DNA of 64,000 nt from Helianthus annuus (taxonomy: Eukaryota; Streptophyta; Magnoliopsida; Asterales; Asteraceae), in NCBI RefSeq assembly GCF_002127325.2, contig NC_035439.2, positions 142,935,845-142,999,844 of the forward strand, read 5' to 3'. A model generated the notes under the pieces. That model made no database searches and had not been told where the DNA came from. It saw nothing but the letters and a program-made list of their open reading frames with translations. Both the position numbers and the translations under genes were made by a program. Shown here in pieces: positions 22,070 to 35,232 of this stretch (position 1 is its first letter; each line of letters starts with the position of its first letter).

Positions 22070-22617
22070 TTAGGATCCTGTAAAAAAGGGCCAAAGTGTG
22101 AGAAAGGTAAGAAAGAATCTCAGCCATTAGATCTTTTGATCTAATGGTTGAGATCAATAGGGACCAAAATGTAAATATTTTTATTAATTTGGATTGAATT
22201 GAAATATCTATGGGCAATTGTGTCTTTTTGTCTTCATTTTGTAAATCAAAATCCCTACAATTTCGTTCTCTCTCTATCCTACGTTCCTATTTTCTCTCTT
22301 TCTCTCTCTTTCTTCTTCCTCCCTGCAAACAGAAAACGTAAACATCAATCAGAGAACGGACGGTGGATATTAGTTCTGTTCTGTCATCCGGCAACAATTA
22401 ACACGTTCGTGCTCGATTCAGATTTGAAAAACAAGAGGAAGGCGATTTAGAATCGTGTTTGAAGTAGAAACAATCTCGCCGTAATTTATAGTTTCCTGGT
22501 AAAACCGAGCGGAGGAGCGAGCAGCGGAGCCGATCACCGTCGAATCATTGGCGAAAATTTCCGGCGAAAACAACAAATCTCACCGGCATGTTCATCTCCA
22601 TCTGTTATTTTCCTTTG

Positions 22618-23155
22618 TTAATGGTGTTTTTTCTTTTCTGAATGGTGTTATTTTTCTTTTCTTAATGGTGTTTTTTTCTTTTCTGAATGGTGTTTTTTTT
22701 TCTTTTTCTGAATGGTGTTATATTTCTTTTACTGAATGGTGTTATATTCTTGTACTGAATGGTGTTTATTTTATTTACTGCTGAATGGTGTTATTTTTGT
22801 GCTGAATGATGTTATTTTTTGTGTGAATGGTGTTTTTTTGTGCTGAATGGTGTTATATTTTGTGCTGAATGATGTTATTTTTGTGTGAATGGTGTTTTTT
22901 TGTGCTGAATGGTGTTATATTTTCTGAATGGTGTTATATTTTTTAAAAACACCACGTATGAACATGCTCTAAATGGTGTTATTTTTGTACTGAATTATGT
23001 TATATTCTTGTACTGAATAGTGTTTTTTTTTACAGCTGAATGGTGTTATTTTTGTACTGAATGGTGTTTTTTTGTGCTGAATGGTGTTATATTTTCTGAA
23101 TTGTGTTATATTTAAAACACCATTTATGAACATGCTCTGAATGGTGTTATATTTA
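22618..23155. repeat. Degenerate GAATGGTGTT minisatellite
   Basis: More than 15 copies of a variable 15-28 bp unit built on (CT)GAATGGTGTT(A)TTTTT inside the second TA-bounded module. Open frames across it are low-complexity and not considered coding. Confidence 0.8.
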
Positions 23156-23333
23156 TGGACGGTTATAAGTCCTAAAATCCAGGTTTTTCTCTCTCCAAAT
23201 CCTTAAATCAAGGATTACCATATTTGAATTTGTTAATGCATTTACAATCCTACCCTTTTCAATTAATTTTAATCTAATGGTTGAGATTCTTTCTTACCTT
23301 TCTCACACTTTTGGTCTTTTTTACAATAACTCC

Positions 23334-23434
<101 letters not shown>

Positions 23435-23853
23435 GCTAGATAGAAAACCCTATATATATAAAAAACCCGAGAAAACCCAAGCTCCCGACATTTTTTTTTT
23501 TTTGAAAAAAATAACACATGTAATATACATGTTTTTAAGACTTTTGGGCCAAAAAAATCAAAAAAGCGCTGAATTGATATTTTTTAAAAAAAAAAAACAA
23601 GTTTCAGCAATTTTCAGCGAAATTATGGATTTTTTGCTTAACACGTGTTAGGAGCTGAAATTTGTTTATTTTTTTTAAAAAAAATCCCTTCGGCGCTTTT
23701 TTGTTTTTTTGGCCCAAAACACTCTAAAACATGTATATTACATGTGTAATTTTTTTCAAAAAAAAAAAAATGTCGGGAGGTTGGGTAAAAATGGCTTCCC
23801 ATTTGGGTTTCCAGAGTTTTCTAAGAATTTTAGGGTTTTTTATCTAGCATTAT

Positions 23854-23855
<2 letters not shown>

Positions 23856-23922
<67 letters not shown>
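23856..23922. repeat. (TA)n microsatellite
   Basis: About 33 TA units separating the third and fourth modules of the nested cluster. Confidence 0.9.
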
Positions 23923-23926
<4 letters not shown>

Positions 23927-24474
23927 GAAGGTTCATTTGAGAAGAAAATTTAATTGAGAAGAAAAAGAATAAAGGGTAATTTTGTAAAACATTAAATAGT
24001 TTTCCACTTATCTCATTTATTATCATTTTTGACTAATTAATTAGTCATAAAGACTATTATCCTCCACACTAACTTTTTTTGCCTACACACATCAAAGTTG
24101 TCCTACATATTTCGAAATTCATCCTACACATTGAAATTTATCTTACACAACTCGTAATTTATCCTACACAACTTCTAATTTATCTTACACAACTCGTAAT
24201 TTATCCTACACAACTTCTAATTTATCCTACACTTTAAATTATTTTATTTTATTTTTTTGAAAAAATATATATTTTGAAAATAAGTTACAAAAAAATTAAT
24301 GTATTAGCTATTAAAGAGGAAGACTACAAATTAATGACCTATGTAGATTTACTAATGTACCCTTATAGTAACATTAAATACTTATATTAAATGAAGTAAA
24401 ATAAAGCATTATTATTGGTTGAAATTTGTTCTTTTTTCTTCTTAAAAAAAATTTCTTCTCATTTGAACTCTCCA

Positions 24475-24507
<33 letters not shown>

Positions 24508-24514
<7 letters not shown>

Positions 24515-24774
24515 GATCCTAAGAGAAGTCCACCCTATATGAGAAACTTGAGAAGCATTCTGGACCACACATTTTTCTAAGCCTTTCGTAATATACACAT
24601 ATGTATAGTTTAAAATTGACTATATACATATATGTATATTGAGTTATACACATATGTATATAGTCAATTTTAAACTATACATATGTGTATATTACGAAAG
24701 GCTTAGAAAAATGTGTGGTCCAGAATGGTTCTCAAGTTTCTCAACTAGCATATCACTTCTCACATGATCCTTTT

Positions 24775-24777
<3 letters not shown>
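24508..24777. mobile_element. Near-perfect foldback MITE between TA tracts
   Basis: Two arms of about 110-120 bp are almost exact inverses: GTGTGGTCCAGAATG and the ATACACATATGTATAG-type core occur on both sides. It starts GGGTAGGGATCC and ends GGATCCTTTTCC-like against TA repeats. It is a strong hairpin former. Confidence 0.75.
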
Positions 24778-24816
<39 letters not shown>

Positions 24817-24930
24817 CACTTGACGCTTATTTTGGCTCAAAATGTTCGAAAACATGTAACTTACATTCCCTATTTTTTTTAGAAAAAAAAGTTTGTTACA
24901 TAAGGTTTTTTTTAAGTTTTCCTAACTCAA

Positions 24931-25781
24931 TTGAGTTTTCTCTCTATAATTCCTCAATACCAGTTCACTATTTTAGTTAGTTTAGTGGTTGTTCTACGTT
25001 AATGACTCTGCTATTAAGGGCTAAACTATTTATCTCCAGCTAACAAAAACATTTTTGTCCTCACCAAGCAAACAATAAAACTCTTTGACATAAACATTTA
25101 TTAGGTAAAAAGATTATAACTAAAATTAGGGAAGTAGGTGAGACCGAACTTGTCTAAACTGAAAAAGTTCGGTTCATAGGTGGTTTTAAAAAATGGTGCA
25201 TAGCTTGCTTATTATTACATTTAATATTATTGTTATATAGTTATAGGTTTACTATATAACAAAACATATAATATTTATCTTTTATCTTTATTGTATTTTT
25301 ATACAACAATATAATTAGATATAAATATATATTAAGTATATTTAGTTAATATAAAAAAATAGATTTGTTCATACTCGCGAGCCTACTTGGGCTCGAGCTC
25401 GACTTCATTTATTATTACACAAACTTATTTTGTAGGCTCTAGTTCGGTTAAACTCAAATTGATTAAAGCTTTTATCGAGACAATCTAGACTAACTCACGA
25501 GCGACTTAACATATCCATCCCCCAAATAAAATTATCAAAATTCGTCTATAACCAGGGGCAGATCTAGCTTAGACACAGGGGTAGCATGCACTACCCCTAA
25601 ACTTTGTTAGTGAAGTGTAATATTAGTGTAAAAATGAAAATTTATTTTCCGTTTTATATATCAGGATACCCTAGGTCCAAAAGTTTTCTTTTACGCTACC
25701 CCCATAACTTTTATTCTACATCCTCACTGATTTATACACCCCGATCAATTTACACGTAGATTCAATCAATGACTCTTATAG

Positions 25782-25785
<4 letters not shown>
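24931..25785. other. Intergenic AT-rich DNA, no gene seen
   Basis: No coding signal. A GGGGCAGATCTAG-type repeat fragment lies near 25555-25600 and resembles one near 51220. Confidence 0.35.

Positions 25786-25831
<46 letters not shown>
25786..25831. repeat. (AAT)n microsatellite
   Basis: About 15 AAT/TAA triplets; poly-Leu readings on the other strand are artefacts of this repeat. Confidence 0.9.
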
Positions 25832-25833
<2 letters not shown>

Positions 25834-25845
25834 GAAATATATAAA

Positions 25846-26222
25846 AAGGGTAAGGATAGTGTAAAAAGGGCCTAAAGTGTGAGAAGTGTGAGAAGTGTGA
25901 GAAGTGTATTATAACACTATATATAATACTATATAACGCCATATAAACACCGTATAACAATATGTAACACCATATAATACCATATAACACTATGTAACAC
26001 TATATAACATTATATAACAAATATAACACTATATATCTATCACATGCTATCAGACAACCTATAGTGTTATATTTGCTATATAATGATATATAGTGTTACA
26101 TAGTGTTATATGGTATTATATGGTGTTACATATTATTATACGGTGTTTATATGGTGTTATATAGTATTATATATAGTGTTATAATACACTTCTCACACTT
26201 TGAGCACTTTTTACAGGATCCT
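25846..26222. mobile_element. Foldback element with GTGTTATATGGT repeats
   Basis: The left end GGGTAAGGATAGTGTAAAAAG and the right end CTTTTTACAGGATCCTC are inverse-related. The arms carry runs of AACACTATATAA/TGTTATATGGTG. Its ends resemble the second TA-bounded module (22068-23337), including AAAGTGTGAG, so it is probably the same family outside a TA tract. Confidence 0.6.
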
Positions 26223-26277
26223 CTACCAATTTAAATAGGATGGCCTTCGCTAGTCACTACTAGCCACCACTCACCAG

Positions 26278-26957
26278 TAGGGCTGTAAACGAACCGAACA
26301 AACACGAACAAGGCTTTGTTCGTGTTCGTTCGTTAAGGAAATAAATGTGTTCACGAATGGTTCATGAACACTTACCGAACGAGATTTTATGTTCGTGTTC
26401 GTTCATTAAGGAAATGAGTGTGTTCGCGAACGGTTCATGAACACAAACGAACACAAATAAATTTGGCGAACGCGACGAAGGATAAAGATAGATGGCCCAG
26501 GGAGTAGTACTCGAACTTGAATCCCTTATTGTGGAACGGAGGTCGATCGTATTCGCCAATGTAAATAATGAGAAATGAAAGGGAAATGATGCATAAACAA
26601 GGTGAAAGTGAGTTTCCTAGTTTAATTGTTAGGATAACAAAATAAATAAAAGTTTAATAATATAAAAAGTACAAATAAAATATAAGAAAGTAAAAAAATC
26701 TTCAATTAAAACACAAACATACGAACATAAACGAACGCAAATCAACGAATGTTTACGAACACGTTCACGAACACCTTACCGAACGTTCAAGAACACAATC
26801 GAACGAACGAGAACTCAGTTCATGTTCGTTCATTTAACTAATCGAACGAAATTTGTTGTTCATGTTCGTTCGTTTATTAAACGAACGAACATAAACGAAC
26901 TTCCCGCCGAACGGTTCACAAACTGTTCGCTGAACGTTCAGTTCGTTTACAGCCCTA
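26278..26957. mobile_element. hAT MITE rich in CGAACGAAC motifs
   Basis: A 680-bp element with inverted ends TAGGGCTGTAAACGAAC and flanks CTCACCAG / CTCACCAA (7 of 8), consistent with an 8-bp hAT duplication. The interior has GTTCGTTCG/CGAACGAAC motifs. It ends about 370 bp upstream of the start codon of the gene at 27331. Confidence 0.8.
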
Positions 26958-27182
26958 CTCACCAAGACTAGAAAGATTAAAAAAAAAAAAGATACAATTA
27001 ATTATTATTAAATTAAATAAATAAATATCTACAAAACCAAATAGTCGGCTATATGGACCCACGTTTGCTGATCTGGCTAACGGTCAGCATGGTCCCCACT
27101 CGGACTCCAACTCTTTTATTAAATCCAACTTAACTTTTCATTTCAAATCCGTATCCTCTTACTACTACAAACCCCCTAAACA

Positions 27183-27190
27183 TATATAAA
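27183..27190 (+). promoter_or_regulatory. Candidate TATA box for the gene at 27331
   Basis: TATATAAA lies 140 bp before the ATG at 27331, at a distance suiting a 5' UTR of about 110 nt. Supported only by sequence and position. Confidence 0.45.
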
Positions 27191-27330
27191 AATCCCATTT
27201 TGCATACAAATTATCCAATCACATCCCTCTATTAGATCCGTACATTCTAGGGCTTCTAAATCAACGATTCCTTCAATTTCAACGAAATCTTTAATATCTG
27301 TGTAAACAATTTGTATCAAATTCTTTCAAT

Positions 27331-30300
27331 ATGAACAATCATGATAAACAACAATCGGTTAATGATCGAGACGTTGATGAGAATCAGAAGTTAATTGAAG
27401 ATTCATCGTTGGATGCAGTTTCTGGAGATTTTTCGACGAGACGGAACGGTGACGGAGTCGGAATTGCCGCTCGTTTGACCGATTTGTTAGCCGGAGATAA
27501 CGGTAACGATGACGATGACGATTTGTTGATTCAACGGATGGTTATGCAGTGGCTACAGGCGCTTGACCTGCACGTGATTGGAGCGTGCCGTGCGGATGAG
27601 AGGTTGAAGCCGTTGCTCAAGGTTAATGTTTCCAGTGGTGTTGCTGAGGATCGATTGTTGTCGCATTTGAGTCAGGTATTGTGTATTATCTCTCAATTGT
27701 AACTATTCAAGTGTATATTCATGTTTATTCGTTTGATTAATTAAGGTATTATTAATATAATATGTGATGTAAATTGCTGATTAATTGCAGCAATATGTAA
27801 TATGAATTACTGATGTTTTATATCTAAATATCTGATTGTTTTTGTTACAGCACTTTGAGCCATCAGAACTTGGATTGCTTGCAAGGTGTTTGTGTGTTCC
27901 GCTTGTGTCCGTTCGCGTTGGCAGGATCGACAAGCAAGGAACTCTTCTAGTTCCAAACAGTGCAAGGTAGTTGCGATTTGGAAGTGAATTGTATTATAGT
28001 GACTTCATTATTATGCATATAACTGCTATAACGTATGCATCCGTTCATGGAAGTTTGTCTGATCCATAAAACCGGTTTAATTTGACTAGCTGTACAGTTT
28101 GTTAATCAATACAAGCGTGAAGCGTTAGGTACTGAATAGAATTATCTAGCTGAACCTAGGTTTGCTAGACTGGGTTGCGATGTTTATTGTTTTGTTTTGT
28201 AAAACTCAGGGGGTTAAGTCTAAGCTGTGGTAACATTTGCTTTACATCCGTATTCTCGGATTGCTATACATCTGTGAATGTCACTTTTTCCACGTATTGG
28301 GAGTTAAAAGGAATGTTAGATGCATTGTAATGTGTTGCAGTATTTTGGTAAGAGTTTGCAAGTGTTTATGCATAAGTTCTAGAATGCAAGGACTTCATAG
28401 GGTCTTGGTTTACTTAATGTGGATTGGGTACATGGGTAAGGCATTTAGTGAATTCTTGTATGAATAAAGGTTTGCGTTATTCTGATGTCTGGACTTTACT
28501 ATGTCATACCAAAATAAACAAAAATAAATAAATAAATCAGATGTTAACTATCCAGTCTTAGCATGTCTTGCTAATGTGTATGAAACTTATATATATTTCA
28601 CTGCGATGTTCATTTAACAATGAACAATAGCGTTGTAGTTGTTTCTTTCTAGGTAATTTGCATATAATGACTTCTCGTATTAGAATTTTATGTGCACATC
28701 TTATTATTTATCATTTACATGGGTATTGTCTGCACAACTTAAATTGCCCTTCACTGAGTACTATTACTTGTATTGAAGTCATGCTGCCTTTTAAGAGTTG
28801 TTTCTTATGATGGACTGGCGTTGACCTGTTCAAATCTAGTAATATGTGGACTTACATTCTATAAATCAAACGTGTTCCAACTTGACTATTAGTTCTTTCT
28901 CTCTGAGCAACTGAAGTTCACATAAAATTGCTGGTAACTACTTGTTATGCCATTTAATAAGTAGACGCCATAGGCTTTTGCATATCAGCTTATCAATAGT
29001 GACATGTTCATCCTTCCAAATAAATATGTCTTTTCATTGTAGGTAACTGGCGTATTCTATTATGATCTCTGAATTTAGAAGAAGTAAAGGTAGAGTTTTG
29101 CTCTTGTATTGTATATTCTTGCAGTATGCTATGTTTGTGTGATATTCTTATATCTGGAGTCCTATATCTTTTAACTTCTCTTTACTGCTATCCGCAATTT
29201 TCAACGTTCTTGTTGTTTCATTGACTTCACATCCATTTTTGCCACATTTTTCATTGTCCGTTAACGCACTAAGACAGGTGTTCAAGTTCAGAAAGTTTGT
29301 TTTCTTTCTATTTGTTTGTTCTTGCTCTATGAGCTTCAAAACCTTCTTACCAACCACTCTTGCTTTATTTTCTGAACATATTAACTTAAATTCTGTGTCC
29401 AACACTGTTTCTACAGTTTGTTATGCATAACATCAAAATTAGATATTAAATTCCAAACTTATATACATTAATTATTATTGTCACGATGGCTTCAACTATG
29501 TGTCGGTGTATGTCAGGCTTTTAATACCGCGTAAGACGGAATAATTTGGGTGGCTGTTTTTGTTATATCTAATAACAATCGTTGTCCACCATATAGTTTT
29601 CTAGGCCTTTTCTGAACTTTCTTAGTTGAACTGATCCTCTTTGTTCTAACATGTGGAATGATTGAGTGATAGTAGCAATGTAGCATATTCTTATGTGCAG
29701 CTTTTAATCGCTGAAATAACAGAAGTCATGGTTTCAGTTAGACAGTCTCTAGAATGTTTAAGGTAGTATTTGACTTGCGGATGGAACGATGGATTGTATA
29801 TTAGTAACAACTTTTATCCCCCATAAAAAATAGAGTAAAATGTCATTTTCGTCCAGTTTTGCGACGTTTCCATTCCCAAAACTGTTAAAAAACAAGAATC
29901 AAAATCATCCACTTTGGTATCTTATTGAACAAAAATGGTGATATTGTTCCTCCTTTCGTCCAAAGGTTTGTTTTTTCGCATCTGGATCCAAAAGGTTTGA
30001 CATCTTGCCATTTTCATCCGGCTCGTTAACTCCATCCATTTTTCTCGTTAAGTCAGGTGTATTTTCGTCTTTTTTGGTAACTTAAAGGGCAATTCGGTCT
30101 TTTGAATACTTGTACATTATGCTAAATGTTTGTACATAAAGTGAAAAAGGCCAAATTGCCCTTTAAGTTAACAAAAAAGACGGAAATACCCCCGACTTAA
30201 CTGAGAAAAATGAATGGAGTTCACGAGCCGGATGACAATGGCAAGATTTCAAACCTTTTGGATGCAGATACGGAAAAACAAACCTTTGGATGAAAGTCGC

Positions 30301-32235
30301 AAAACTGGCCAAACCTCAGGGATGAAAACAGGATTTTACTCAAAACAATAATATAATAACGAACATGAAGACGTTCGTATCTACAAACCGCTTTCAGGAA
30401 AAGAGAACTCAAGTTCCAAAGCTTTTTACATGTTAAAATTTTCTTGGAATTCTTATTACAATGCTTACATATGTAATTGTCTTGCAACATCTTGTTGATT
30501 GTGATGGCTACCTGTGTCCTATTTATTTTGCAATACTTGATGTTTATCATTTGTTGCATTGGAACAGGGGAAATTTAACCCTCTCACTCTTGCCAACATC
30601 TGATCTGCGCATATCGTTTCTTGGAGATGATGGTCGTGTAGAGCATCTTTCAACCTTGAGAAATATCTCCGATTGCTCGTCTGTCGTGATTGAGGGAATA
30701 TCTGCAGATACTTCCGGTCGGTCTTTCATGATTAAAGTTCCTACTAGTGCTAAATGTTTTTACCTTTGGTGCTCTGAGAAATCCAGACTTCTTGGTAACG
30801 AGTTGCTTGATAAGGTAGGTATTATATATTTAGAGTAAACTTCCGTTTTGCTCCCTGTGGTTTGGTCACTTTAACGGTTTTGCCCCAAACCTTTAAAAAT
30901 AGCCATTTTACTCCCTGATGTTTTGGTTTTGTTGCCAGTTTGCTCCCTGCGGGGAGCAAAATGGAAAAACAAACAATTTGGATGGTGTTAGAGGCGGGGA
31001 GCAAACTGGCAAAAAACCCGTAACATCAGGGAGTAAAATGGCTATTTTTAAAGGTTTGGAGCAAAACCATTAAAGTGACCAAACCACAGGGAGCAAAACG
31101 GAAGTTTACTCATATATTTATATTGGTGAATGACATACACACAAACATATTACAAATCTATACTGATATGCTGCATAACCTGTTTTAGATGAAGAATTTA
31201 CTTGAAACGAAGCCTTCCCTTGCTGATTTAACCGGAATTAGTGATTCTCGTCTTGATTGTTTTGTGACTCATCTACGAACTTATCATGTTGGTTCGAATA
31301 TTCAAGTGAACAACACCGCACTTGTGTCGTTGACTGGTTCCCCTTCAACAACCTCTCTAGATCTTGGCGAAACTGGTAAAAGTTCATCTGTTGATACGGT
31401 TTCTGTTTCTTCAAGTTGTACGAATATACCAACTTCAAATCAATCTTTGAATGTAAAGGTTCCTGAATTAGCTATTGACACTCAAATGTTCCCATTGGTA
31501 GTTGGGATAGAAGTTGATTTAGACGAGAAAAAAATTGACCCACCGGCAAACGTAAGCTCAACGTCTCCAATTTCTCCTTATTATAGCTGGTGTTCGCCTG
31601 TTGCATCTGCTCTCCAATACGCGGTGGCACCTTCGCAGATGATGATGCCCATGTCAATGGCTGAGTCATTTACGTTACCGCCCCTTGCTTCACTTTTAAC
31701 ACCAGATCCAAGTCTTAATCTGGATGAAATCCCACCTTTTTTACCTGAACCGATGGTTCGGTTGCCCATGTCTATACCAACGTCGCAACAGATCCCGATT
31801 TTCACTCCCTTAATGACTGACCCAATAGTCCACATCCCTGTAATGGACATTTGTTCCTCGGGGCAAACCTATCTGATGAGTGCTGGCCCTGCTATGAATG
31901 TCACCACACTCATGAGCCCGTTGATCCAAGAAACTGATTCTATGGCGGAGAAGAGTGCAAGGGATACCCTCCGGATGCTAATCAGTGGAACAAGTCAGCT
32001 GCCTTCGGTTCTAGCCAATGTTGATGAGGACCAAAACATGGGTCTGTACGGGGACGTGAACCATGCACTTGCAAATGGCATTGCGGCTATGGGTTTGGTT
32101 TCACTGACCGAGAAGTCCGGTGGTATTATGAGGATGTGCCTTGACCAAGGTGATCTGGCAGGTGAGACCGTAGACTCTGGTGGAACTTGTCGAACCAAAG
32201 ATAACTCGGATTTAGGGGATGGAAAAAGCAAGTAA
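27331..32235 (+). CDS. Plant protein of unknown function, four exons
   Basis: Exons 27331-27675, 27851-27966, 30568-30814 and 31189-32235 (all GT-AG, phases agree) give 1755 nt, or 584 aa. The N-terminus is acidic (GDNGNDDDDD near residue 55). Residues about 65-155 form a helical, conserved-looking block (LIQRMVMQWLQALDLHVIGA, then HFEPSELGLLARCLCVP), and about 155-240 a beta-rich block with a well-ordered feel (LRISFLGDDGRVEHLST, FYLWCSEKS). The last 340 residues are Ser/Pro/Met-rich and probably disordered. I do not recognise a named domain or a signal peptide and assign no function. Introns 2 and 3 carry Mutator-like elements (29833-30341, 30833-31111). Gene structure is confident, identity is not. 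Confidence 0.85.
29833..30341. mobile_element. Mutator-like MITE in intron 2 of the 27331 gene
   Basis: Inverted ends GAGTAAAATGTCATTTTCGT / GGATTTTACTC. The flanks TAAAAAATA and AAAACAATA match at 7 of 9 positions, an old 9-bp duplication at best. It is a close relative of the element in PXN intron 9 (shared TTTTGCGAC, GGTTTGTTTTTTCGCATCTG and GGCTCGTTAACTCCATCC). Confidence 0.7.
30833..31111. mobile_element. Mutator-like MITE in intron 3 of the 27331 gene
   Basis: A 279-bp foldback with ends GAGTAAACTTCCGTTTTGCT and its inverse, and a perfect 9-bp duplication ATATATTTA at 30824-30832 and 31112-31120. It starts 18 bp after the splice donor. Confidence 0.88.
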
Positions 32236-33399
32236 TATGAATATGCAACGGTTTAAAAAGAACAAGTGTAGATATATGATACATCTTCTTTTGTACTTCA
32301 TGCAAATGATTGGAAGTTAATCACATCATATCCATATTTTGACCACCCTCGTTTCATAGTCATGGTGCGCTAGAATTACTAATCCTTTTAAAATAATATT
32401 AATGATAACCTTGGTCTTAGTGACCTGCGATACTCAGATTCATAGCTGAATGAAAGATTATAGTTTGTCGCTTGATACATCAAGATTATAAGTCATCCGT
32501 CAAAAAACACTCGATGACTAAAGTGGACCAACTAGTATAACCTATATTCAATATGCGCCTAAATACACCATGAAATGTGAAGGGGATGATCTATGTGGTT
32601 ACAACTTACAACCCATGATCCAAGGTGTCATGAATCATGAATGTAGTGGGAAAACATTTGAGAGTAGGATCATGTGTATATAAACAAAGTTGTTATACTA
32701 CATAAGATATATCTGGTATAGCAAAAATTCATTACCGATACTACGGTACAAAGCACAAACAAGTGTCTTGTGTATAGTAGTGCCAAAAGGAGTATACAAG
32801 GTTCCGTAAGCCAACATGTGTAACATCTCGTCTAGATCAACATGATCTTGCAAACAAAATACAACTAATCACTTTATTCTTGAAGATGATGGATGGTTGC
32901 TGGTGACCATATATGCACAAATTCATGGATAAGAAGATTTCTATTAAACAAGTGAAAACAAATAGGGAGTGTGATTGTGGTCCAAACTGATTTTTTAAAT
33001 CATATGAAATATGAAACTTTATTATATATGAATATCACTAAAGTGGCTCCTAGATCATATTGATAGTTTTAGTATCACAACTTAAACCAAATGTTAAATA
33101 TAAGATGTATTTAATGTTAACTGGTTATGAAAATAATTGGGGAAACCAGTAAATTTTTCAGGCCGGATTTGTCTTTGTATATGGAACCTATGCATTCTAT
33201 TTCTACATACAAAAAACATCCCACATTTGTTTCCAACAGATAGGTGTAAAACAAAACTAAGAAGATACTTGTGTGGTTGTTTTCTAACACTCAAAAACAT
33301 ATTACATTGTAAATTATATATGAGTTCTAAGAGATTATGCAACACTAAGAAGATACTACAAAGGTTATATAGCAACGGTGTGATAACGATGGAACGTGG
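32236..33399. other. 3' flank of the 27331 gene and intergenic DNA
   Basis: The first few hundred bases probably include the 3' UTR. From about 32450 on the sequence may be decayed Copia-element DNA, given the RNase H relic that follows on the minus strand, but I cannot prove this. Confidence 0.35.
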
Positions 33400-33870
33400 A
33401 ACACCAAAGAGTGAAGTAATATGTCTCCACAAACTAAACGGTCTCCGCAACGTGAAGTTGGTTGGAAGAGTGTCATATCGAACCGAAGACAATCCTTTGG
33501 TCAGAAGATCAACAATATGAAGAGCAGTGGGTACATACTGAACTTGGAGAATCTGAGTGTACCATATTACAAATGAAATGTAAAACACTAGATTGTTACA
33601 CCATAGAGTGGGTGTACATGTAAAAGATAAACATAGCTCTGATAATAATAACAAAATCCAAGTAATCTGCTAATCTGAACTGCCGTATGAGTAATAACTT
33701 GATACTTGACCTCAGTACAAGACCTCACAACTATATGTTGTTTCTTAATACCCTAACTCCAACTGATGAGATGGGATCCAAGTAACACACGCTAGTGAAT
33801 GGTAAATTGACGATCATCTAAGTATCTAACCAGCTACCTTATTTAGCGTCAGCAAAAACATGTATGGCAA
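33400..33870 (-). pseudogene. Ty1/Copia RNase H and pol C-terminus relic
   Basis: Minus-strand reading, with several frame breaks, gives an LGSHLISW-like block, KKQHIVVRSCTEVKYQ (from the KKQxTVSRSSTEAEYR motif of Copia RNase H), VQYVPTALHIVDLLTKGLSS and RYDTLPTNFTL (the VPTxxQxADxxTKxL region near the pol end). Order and spacing match Copia pol, and no long intact frame survives. LTRs were not found. It is an old decayed insertion. Confidence 0.68.
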
Positions 33871-35227
33871 GGTAGAAGACTGACGAATAGACACCCTATT
33901 CAACTCATAAGGTACCAAAAAATACGCTTGACAACTATCTATCCAATGGTGGTCAATGGGTGTCCAAAAACTAGGAAACCTTACTTACTACAATGATGCA
34001 GTATAGTGAAGACTCATCAAGAGGAAAAAAAGAACTAATTGATTCTCGTCATGTCATCATAGGACGTTTATGTGCCCTTATCCGCTCGTCGTATGGATTC
34101 AACCAATAAGAATGTTATAGGAATAAATAAGTTCCACATTCTTTCTAAACGTATATAATTTGTGTATACTTCATTATTTTTAAAAGAAAATTAGCACAAA
34201 ACTAAGATTTCTTCTTCTTATTATTATTGTTGTTGTTGCTGCTGTTGTTTTGGAAGCCTAGCTAAATGGGTTCATTGTGACAAAAATAACAAGAGTGCAT
34301 ATAAGTGGAGCCGTTTGTTAACCAATCAACACGGACTTGTTAAAATTTGAAGCAAGTTAGACTTGAACAAGTTTGAGCCTAAATTGGACCTCATTTAACA
34401 AACGAGTTTGAGTGGAGCTTTAAGTGTTGGGTTTGACTAGATTTACGAGTCTAAATAAGCGTGTTATTTATATGAACATAATATTTATATAATATAAATA
34501 AATAATATATATACCAAAATAAGTATTATCATATAGATAAGTATGATAAAACAACTAAACAATGTTTGTTATATTATGCTACATATACATATCACATATA
34601 TTGCTAGGTTATAAACTTATAATAAAAAAAGTCTCAAATTTATAAGATGTATGAGAATCCACCGGAAGACATCGCGTGTATCAATGGGTGATGAGTAAAT
34701 GTGCAATAAATATTCAACCCAAGTTGGGGCAACTTATATGATATTATTGTAGACACCAAGTTTGTCAAGGCTTTTTTTTTTTTTTTTTTTAATATAATAA
34801 TATTATACTCAAGTTAAAAATAAAAAAATGCTTGATTCTATAGCATAATTTTTATAGTAATAAAATATACAAAATTCTTTTAAAGGTTCGGAAAACAGTG
34901 AAGCTGATTTTCATGTCACGTTATGACTGGGTCGCACTGGCATATGAATTTCGCGTGTCAACGAACGAATATTGTATCACGTGTGATATGCTCATTTGTA
35001 ATTGGATTTGAAAATGATAAAGTAAAAAGCATATTTTTATAAAACTGAAAATTCAGATTGGCGGTGTTTTTTTAATATATTATGATTCTCCAAGTTAATT
35101 ATCAGCCTGTAAAATTGTTGTATTACTAGTTATGATACCACCATTAACTAAAGTTCTTTTTTTCCGAATATATACTTAGAGAATAGCATCATTCTCTAAT
35201 CTAATTTTAATATTGAAATACCTAATA
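33871..35227. other. Intergenic AT-rich DNA, no gene seen
   Basis: It may include more of the decayed Copia element at its left edge. A poly-T tract lies near 34770-34790. Confidence 0.35.
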
Positions 35228-35232
35228 ATATT

